Source: Anadara kagoshimensis (Eukaryota; Mollusca; Bivalvia; Arcoida; Arcidae). From it: 64,000 bases of DNA. A program made the translations under genes and the position numbers. This document shows positions 56,780-64,000 of this stretch, in pieces. Location: contig CM037865.1 of NCBI GenBank assembly GCA_021292105.1, positions 70,112,356 through 70,176,355 on the forward strand. Direction: 5' to 3'. The notes under the pieces were generated by a model, which ran no database searches, was not told the origin of the DNA, and saw only the letters and a list, made by a program, of their open reading frames with translations. Within the stretch, counting starts at the first letter, position 1. Every line of letters starts with the position of its first letter.

Positions 56780-59700
56780 CTGTAAGAAAACAACAAAACA
56801 ACGTGCAAGTGTTTGTTATTGCAATGCCACTTATTGATTACGTCATACTTTGCCTACATAAATTGTATCTTATTGGATTCGGACCACCCGGTCTCACTTT
56901 CCTGGTGGATGCTTGCGTGTTTAACCTTATCTGCCTGTTTTCAAAGTTTTTGCTTTTGCATTAGGGATGTGGTTTCAATATTAATTGGTTTGTCCTTGTT
57001 TTAATTTATCTCGTGTCTTGTTCTTAGTTGCGTTGACTATTGCCAGGTATAAGACACAAGTTATTTCTTCTCTATTATACACTTCATTCTCTTTGTTACT
57101 ACAGGAAAAGTAAAAGCGTACAAACATTGAAGTCATTGATTTTTTTGATAGAGAAATTCCATGATTACAATAATAATAGTGTGTGACATGTCGTATTTTT
57201 TGGATACCGAGGCCGATTTTAAGTTTAAATTCATTGAGTAGAATATTCTCTATATTTTTTATTTTTTTATTTTTATTTTAATTAACTTCAATTTTGAGAC
57301 TTTAATTTTAAAAGCTTTAGGTTTAAAAAATTTAAAAGCAATGGTTTTGAGTTAAAAGCAAGTTTTATCAATATTGATGTCAACAAAAGTAAGAGTATTT
57401 ATTCTCATAAATATGTTGATTGTGTTTAGGATATAAAATCAGAGTTATGAAAATTTAAAATTTTGAAATAAACCATGAAACTCAATTATCAAATGTTATT
57501 GACACTTATCTCAAATAATCGATAAATTTTATTATGCGTTCACAAGATCAAACAGTGAACATTTGACCTCTATCACCTGTTGCTTGTGCTGTAATGTGTA
57601 TTGGGTAGGTAATAAACCCGCGGGTAGATTTATACCTGAGAGCAATATAGCGATAAACATCTATAATTCATTTCTGCATTTTTATCAGTACATGAGTGTA
57701 TCCTGCAATTAAGCCAATAGTGCACTTATACATTGTACATGTATACATTAGTTCAATAAAGGGAAATGTAATAAACATCTTGAGAATTAAGCTGAAGTTT
57801 TAAATTAAAATTAATCTTTCACTTTAAAATCTTTATTGAAGTCTCAACTTTTGATGTTTTTGTTGATGTGTGATTTTAAAATTTGAAGCGTTACTTTTAA
57901 AATTAAAGTTTCTAACCTTATCTAAAACTTTTAACTTTTAACCAAATTTGTCTTTTTTATAAATTCACAATTTTATGTGTAAATTCATTATGAGAAAAAT
58001 TTATCACAACACTGCACATTTCTGGTACAGAGATATAATTACGATACAAACTAAAGCACGGGTATTTCATTTGTGGTGGAACGTCATTGCTGGTAATAGT
58101 TTTGAATCAAACACTGACTGATTATGTGTGAATTTTGACAGGGTAATGATCCGGTTGCTCCGGAATAGTAAGCATCCCCTGTTTTGAACCGATTCCTGGA
58201 AAATCAAGAAACCTGAGTATTGCACGTATATCCCGATTTTGACTAACTTTTCTGACTCTGGGTAAAAACAATAAATAATTTGTGTTTGATGAGTTGAGCA
58301 AACGGCGTCTAAATATAGTATTGATAAGTTTTATATGATTGATTCATCATAGATTACATGATGGTTAAGCAATAACAGCAGGTGGTTGTTTCACATAATA
58401 TGACGTAGTCGGGGTTAAACATCATAAACACGGGCGGACACGACGGACTTTATTAAGACAATAATGATAAAAACATAATTTAGTAGTTGCCATTTTGTAA
58501 AATATTGATAACTTTAATGTACCATGATTGCCAGAATGCATACTGAGTAATAGATGTTCACCTCAAGTGGTTAAGGTCAATAATTGTTACTGTTCAAAAA
58601 AATGTTAACGACATCAGCAAAGTACCTAATAATATTGCTTCATACCATCTTTGAAATTTAATCATTGAAGGTGTTGAAACGAAAGTTCCAATTAAGCCGT
58701 TATAATACAATCAGGTCAATGGTCAAGGACGTTTCATCATTTTGTAGGTTCATATGATACCACCATGAGTTACATACACTCTCAGTCTTATATTAAATGA
58801 GCCAGTTCAATGCACATAGGCCAATGCATAAGAATCTTTCGCCATTTAATAGGTCCTACAATAGTTTATGGATTTTGTAAGTCACACCAAAAGTATATGG
58901 ACCTCAGCAGGGGATGTACTTTTTTCTTATCCATTATAAGTGAGAATATACAATGTATTATGTCTGATATACTAACCTTTCTCTTCAATAGTCATTGCCC
59001 GTCGTCTTGTACCTGGACTGCTATCTGGACTACTATCATTTAACGTCACGGGGTAGGGTTCTATTGGTATCCTCAAGTGTAAGTCAGGGTCTTTGCTTTC
59101 TTCATGGATAACTTTGTGTCCTTTTGCTTTCTCTAAAATAAACGAAAATTATCAGTAACCAACTCACTTTCAAATCAAAAACAAATATACCAATCCATGT
59201 CCGAATCGCAATTCCAAAGCAAAACTTTGAATTTGGCAAAAATAAGTTAAACACGTGAACTTCCGCCAGGTACGCAAGATTGGTTGCTCCGGAATAGTAA
59301 GCACCTCCTGCTTAGCTAGCCACACCCACAACGCGCATATTTAAATTAATAATGAAAGGAACTATGGGACGTCAAATTCATAACAAACATGCCAATCCAT
59401 GTCCAAAACCACAAATTTAAAGCAAAGCAAAAATTCCAAAGCTGGCAAATTAGTTTAACATGTGAACTTCAACCAGGGAAGTGAGGTCGGAAGGGTAAGC
59501 AGGGTAAGCACCTCCTGATAAGCTAGCTCAATCGAAATTGAGAATGAAAGGAACATGGAACTATGGTACGTTAAATATATTAAGGGTAGTTTTGGATCAG
59601 AGGAGGCATACTTATTAACAATATTGTGAATATATATGAATAAATTTTAAAACGAAACATTGCACATTTTAAGAACTGACGAGGTTAATCTTATAATTAC

Positions 59701-61118
59701 CATGTACTAGCCTACTTTTTATCTTTTGAAAGAAATTGATAAGAAAGTTTTCACAATGTTAACATGTCTGATAATTTGTACTAACGTTCTAAACCAAGGT
59801 TCTTTTTCTAACCCAAGGTTTTTGCGAGACAGGGACACTTAAATATGCCCTGCACGTATTGCTCGTGTTTGAATGTCAATTGTAATTCATAATTTCAGGA
59901 AGGCATCGATTCTTAACTCACTCAGTAAACATTTACAGAAGAAGTCAGACTCCTATTAAACAAACAGTTGATAATGTGGGTGACGATCGATACGGAAATA
60001 TTTCAACAAGTTAATCTGATATGAATAATATTTATTTTAAAATTCAATACAAACTACGAATTTTGACGATTTTTAGTTTTTTTTCTTTCTCTTGCATAAA
60101 ATAGTCCTGGAGCAGTTAGTCACAATTAGCTTCCCTTTAACATTGACTGCCTTATCTGAATACGCAATAGTATCATTAATCAGAATTGTGGGCGTCATCA
60201 ATGTTTTATGAAGCCAGGTTGGTCTTATTTCAATCACAATTCAGTTGACATATGAAAGGGTATTTTAAGATACATATTTAAGAAATGACATTCTGTCCAT
60301 GGTATTTAATAAATAATGCAACATGGTATGGGGAGTGACAAATTCTATGAAGAACCGCGTGCGTGTGTGCGTGTGTGAGTTTTTGCGTGAACATAGTGTC
60401 CAGTTCTGTTGTACCATTTCTGGAATACAGAAATTTTCTGCTGATCAGTATGAACAGGTCTTTGAATTTGGTCAAGAACACCGCGCTATTTACCCAAAAT
60501 GGACCCTCATGTTTCTGTTTGATTTTTGCAAATATTGTCCCCCAACCACAAGTCTTGTTTAACGAGAGGTGATTATAATAATAAATAAAATGACTTAACT
60601 TTATAATGTTATCGGGGTTAGGTAGGAAAATTACCAGTTTTATTATAAACACAAAATCTACAAATTTACATACTTCAGTGAAGGAAAGTGAATATTGGTC
60701 AATATTTAGTAAATCTTTAATCAAATAAGTCACTTGAGAATTGACAAGGAACGGCACAGTGTGGGGCAATATTAGTGTTATCAGTCTCACAATTGTAAAG
60801 AAAATATTTACTGTCACAGGAAACATCAGCATTAATATAAACTAAGATATTGCTTATAAGGGTTTGATATTTACAAACGCTTTTAAAATTCAAAATAGTT
60901 ATTCAAACTAACTACCTATTTCAAATGAAATTTAAAAATTTAACTGGAAAAATAGCAAAATGTAACCTGGCAATTTATCACTTCAAAAAGTACAAAATAT
61001 TTGATTGAATCGGAAATATAAGATAAAAGCGATTATTGAGTTTGATCAATGAACATGTAATGGAATAGTTGGAAGCAAGGACAAAATTAATGAAATACAG
61101 ATAGAACATTTGCACGGG

Positions 61119-61155
<37 letters not shown>

Positions 61156-62142
61156 TGATAATAATAATAGATAAAGTGGAGATCACTGATTATAAAACCC
61201 CTGACTCTGCACAAGTGCAACAAAATAACGACTACTACATACCCGCCAAGTGTGCAATCAAAATTGAGAATGAAATGAACTAGAACTATAGGATGTCAAA
61301 TAATTATATCCAGGGTAATTTTGGATACAAAGACATGCTTATCAACAATACTGTGATGACGGCCACAAATCTTTGTAAGGATCTTGATAAACCTAGGCCT
61401 GCAATGTAAGCTTATTGGCAAGAAATAAAGTGTCAGCAGTTTTACATTTTGCTTTATAGAATGGCTTTATGTTTTGGAACAGCGTGTGTTTTCGACATAT
61501 TTATTGTCTAAAAGTCAAGTTAAGTTGCGCATGTGTTTGTTTTCCATTTTAAATGGAAATTATAACAGTCGAAACACTCAATCCCAAATCTAAAATACTT
61601 ACTCGCCCATAAAATTATTAGACGGCAATAAAATGTGGATTTTATCGGTTCCTACATAGCTGTTTGAAGGCTAGTAACATAAATAGACTTAAAACCTGAA
61701 CAAATAAGACAAATCTATGTAAAATAGGTGCCAACTGAAAATATACAGCACAAGTGGATATATTATATTTTATATGATTTATACTGATCACTTTAATTCC
61801 TTAACCCCAAACAAATCAATGTCCACGAAATCTGAGTAAATAACGAGATTTTACTTCTAAAGATCTGTCTAAATCTTATTGATACAGCAATAGTAACATT
61901 TCTATCTGAAGCTTATTGCTTTTCTTATAGCCTTTATAGTTATGTGTTTAGTAAAAACCCTACGTGTTGAAGAAATGGAATTCAGAACAAGGTCATATTT
62001 AGAACTAAACAGTAGAACAGATGACAAGCTGTAAAACAGACAAATTTAAATGAATGTAACAAAATAGAACCAAATAGATGAAATAGATAGACAAACTGAA
62101 GAATTTAACGATGCAGGTGGCGACATTATATAGAGTTCTTGC

Positions 62143-62221
<79 letters not shown>

Positions 62222-62226
62222 GTTTC

Positions 62227-62270
<44 letters not shown>

Positions 62271-63008
62271 AACAAAACAAAAACAAAAACAAAACTTGCA
62301 TTCCAGTTTCAGGCAGGCAGAGCATTTACACAATATACAATCGATGTTTACATGCTAGTCTTTGCGTTTTTCTGGGATAAAGGTTTCCTGTTTTGTCAGA
62401 AATACATGAATTGCAAACGGGTTTTTCAAACAACATCAGTAAAATGCTATACAAAAGTTACGCATGCCATGATTAATAATAATATGTTATTGCAAGCAGC
62501 AAACAATACATTGCTATAGCATTAAAAAAAACGAATTAAATTATGTAACAACATGACAAATAACAGAGAACAGTCAGGTGTTGAGAAGTTGAGATCTAAG
62601 TACTTTGAGTAGGCTTTAAATAGATAAATACAAAGTTTAATTAAACCATTATAAGCACAACAGTTAAAGATTTATAATTATTTTTAAGTAATGAACGTTT
62701 CATTAATCTTTGTGTGATTGAGCCAAGATAAATTGATGCAGAGAAAGAGTGTTTAGAAAACATATAAATGTCCTACCTCTCATATCGTGTATCATGGAGT
62801 TCTTCTTTTTGTCTATCTGCATTTGTCTTAATTGTTCTCGTAATTGTTTCTCTTCTCTGTTCAGTTGTGCACTCACTAGTTTTCTTTCTATGTCTATACC
62901 TAATGTCTTCTTCTGTAGAGAACTTCTCCTCGCATAGTTCTTTATTTTACATTCCTTATAACTCCTAGAGCTTTCCTGAATGTATCTGTCTATATCGGAA
63001 TCATCCAT
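56409..63008 (-). CDS. Uncharacterised coiled-coil/disordered protein, minus-strand paralogue
   Basis: Exons 63008-62777, 59132-58977 and 56779-56409, phases 1 and 1, GT/AG throughout, give about 252 residues. Exon 1 (residues 1-77) is charged and helical, with ERKLVSAQLNREEKQLREQL followed by RQMQIDKKK, a likely coiled coil. The middle has DSSPDSSPGTRRRAM. The tail is serine- and arginine-rich (ARSARSSAASSPRHSPP, RRNRKTLEEQELTRN) and probably disordered. There is no signal peptide or membrane segment. The last exon resembles that of the gene ending at 48547: RRGRRVSKEFEDLSMDTETG against ARGRRRSIELEDLDMNPTTG. The coiled coil weakly recalls vertebrate CCDC190, but that is only an impression. 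No function is assigned. Confidence 0.7.
56875..57062 (-). repeat. Family A piece followed by a family B scrap
   Basis: ggtctcactttcctggtgga to gttttcaaagtttttgctt is family A inverted; tcgtgtcttgttcttagttg and cgttgactattgccagg is family B. It lies in the second intron, about 100 bp upstream of the last exon. Confidence 0.6.
57063..58976 (-). other. Second intron of the minus-strand paralogue
   Basis: AT-rich sequence with a run of T-rich words near 57260 and a short family A scrap near 58135-58185 (gttgctccggaatagtaagc). Nothing else firm is seen. Confidence 0.5.
58977..59132 (-). CDS. Minus-strand paralogue, exon 2
   Basis: 156 nt; acceptor TATTTTAG, then the split glutamate and KAKGHKVIHEESKDPDLHLR, IPIEPYPVTLNDSSPDSSPG, TRRRAMTIEEK; donor AAAG|gttagt. 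This exon is not obvious as an open frame from an ATG and is missed unless read between splice sites. Confidence 0.7.
59165..59360 (+). repeat. Family A repeat next to exon 2
   Basis: Starts ttcaaatcaaaaacaaatat about 33 bp upstream of the minus-strand acceptor at 59133 and ends near ggaactatgggacgtcaaat. Confidence 0.75.
59380..59640 (+). repeat. Family A repeat, second tandem copy
   Basis: Starts aacaaacatgccaatccatg and runs to cttattaacaatattgtga, directly after the copy at 59165, same orientation. Confidence 0.75.
61120..61155. repeat. (AAT)n microsatellite
   Basis: About eleven AAT units. Confidence 0.9.
61228..61410 (+). repeat. Family A repeat, 3' part
   Basis: From actacatacccgccaagtg through ccagggtaattttggataca to aacctaggcctgcaatgt. 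This is the rightmost member in the window. Confidence 0.75.
62145..62269. repeat. Compound (CT)n(CA)n followed by a 42-bp A run
   Basis: About 28 CT units, 10 CA units, a seven-base spacer, then A at 62228-62269. It lies in the first intron of the minus-strand paralogue. Open frames across it are repeat artefacts. Confidence 0.95.
62777..63008 (-). CDS. Minus-strand paralogue, exon 1 (coiled coil)
   Basis: 77 codons plus one base: MDDSDIDRYIQESSRSYKEC, then YARRSSLQKKTLGIDIERKL and the coiled coil; donor AGAG|gtagga. Confidence 0.7.
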
Positions 63009-64000
63009 TTTGTTTTTCTTTTTTTCCCTCTCTCTTTTTTTTAAAAAAATAACTCACTCTTGTTTAGTAATTTTATAATCTGGCTTCCACCTTATTTTCA
63101 AAACAGTTTTCACGTTTTTGAATAAATCGGTTGTGTATGAGAATTATTATGATGTCTTCGATATTCACGTGTGCTTAAGTTCACATACTGTGGTAACTTT
63201 AAGATAAATGGAAATTAAGAGCAGTCTCTATAGTCTGTTCGATCAGCTGATTGGATCCTGGTATTTGTCTCTCTTTTCAAAGTACGGTTAGATCTTCTCA
63301 GTATTTTCTAAGGCTATCAAACTCAAGTCTGTCTTTAGATATAAACAATGAGTTTAGATCTACAACTAAACGCCCTCGTGTAGTTTAGAGCTTATCGGAA
63401 ACAGAGTCAATAAATTCATAGATCATCAATAAATTGACCCAAAAATTTACTTTAACAGCTATAACGGAAAACAAACACCAACTTAACAGTACTTATACTG
63501 CGATCGATCTCAGGTATGTACTAATGTCTTGTAGTAATGCAGTTAAAATACCTGGTGTGTTTCTGAAGTTGCAATATATATATACCCCGTTCAGGTGTCA
63601 AACTTTTACCGGGTATTATACGATCGTAATGTCTGGTCTTAAAATAGAAAACAATTAATGTTCCCGTTCATTACTCTCTTCCTAAATGTCAGAAATCTAA
63701 CCAGCGACTTTTTATTTACTTGCAATGTTTTAGTGTAATTGCAAATGATTGAAATGTCTTAAAATACACTACAAGTAGTTCCCGTTCATTCCTCTTCTAG
63801 CGTGTGTCAGAACACTTACTTTCATACCGACTGGCGACTTTATATATACTTGCAAAATTAAGGATTGTAATTTTATGTATATATGTAAATGGTTTAAACT
63901 TAAGAATCATATGTTTACTTTTTTATTTCTATTGACTCGGCCTTGTTAGTTTCTTTTGTGACGGTAATTGACATATCCTCAACACTTTCCGATTGTAAAT
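63009..64000. other. Upstream region of the minus-strand paralogue
   Basis: Contains the twofold repeat above and presumably the promoter. I see no exon of another gene. Confidence 0.4.
63661..63875 (+). repeat. Twofold repeat of about 120 bp upstream of the minus-strand paralogue
   Basis: gttcccgttcattactctct at 63661 and gttcccgttcattcctcttc at 63779; each is followed by a cagaa word, a gcgactttwtattt/tatatac word and acttgcaa. Confidence 0.7.

Larger units (their letters stand above)
59133..62776 (-). other. First intron of the minus-strand paralogue
   Basis: 3.6 kb with three family A copies, an AAT microsatellite and the compound microsatellite. A frame of 184 codons is open on the minus strand at 60278-60832, discussed as a finding. 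Confidence 0.55.

Noticed and set aside
57270-57960. Possible inverted repeat of T/A-rich words in the second intron of the minus-strand paralogue
   Set aside because: Similarity is limited to low-complexity ttttaaa words; no defined ends.
62111-62519. Open frames of 89-126 codons across the CT/CA/A runs on both strands
   Set aside because: They consist of SLSLSL, THTHTH, KKKK or FFFF and are by-products of microsatellites.

Overview
The window looks like nuclear DNA of a mollusc, most likely a bivalve. It is AT-rich, its genes are split into short exons with consensus GT/AG introns, and it is crowded with short interspersed repeats: a tRNA-derived SINE of a type I associate with bivalves, Penelope-like fragments, MITEs, minisatellites and many microsatellites. 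No species can be named from the sequence alone. All gene models below are spliced by hand from reading frame, intron phase and splice dinucleotides.

Layout. (1) 1-13.7 kb, plus strand: the 3' part of a synaptotagmin-1 gene, with C2A exons at 1912 and 4806, then C2B exons at 5528, a mutually exclusive pair at 6966 and 7490, and the last coding exon at 9933-10118. Its first long intron holds a 1.4-kb element built around six 145-bp tandem units. (2) 14.3-21.2 kb, minus strand: a secreted protein resembling the DUF4434 (TIM-barrel, glycosidase-like) family. Its last two coding exons occur twice in tandem, so two C-terminal isoforms are predicted. A Penelope-like reverse-transcriptase fragment with an inverted junction lies between the two cassettes. 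(3) 25.6-28.0 kb, plus strand: a 390-residue NHL-repeat protein with no RING or B-box. (4) 37.8-48.5 kb, plus strand, and 56.4-63.0 kb, minus strand: two convergent genes for small, basic, low-complexity proteins that appear to be paralogues of each other by their last exons and intron phases. I do not recognise their function.

Repeats. A family of about 300 bp ('family A' here) occurs at least twenty times between 13.99 and 61.4 kb. It flanks the best Penelope-like copy (30.64-32.10 kb) as inverted ends, and several copies sit within 6-40 bp of exon borders. A second module ('family B') carries a degenerate minisatellite of about 50 bp. Three MITEs share CAGTACAGACCTGTC-type ends with TA duplications. 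A block of 1.0-1.13 kb is repeated three times at 50.6-53.9 kb.

The genes do not form a pathway. The most unusual points are the synaptotagmin exon pair, the duplicated last-exon cassette, the convergent paralogues and the way retroelement-derived repeats sit against exons.
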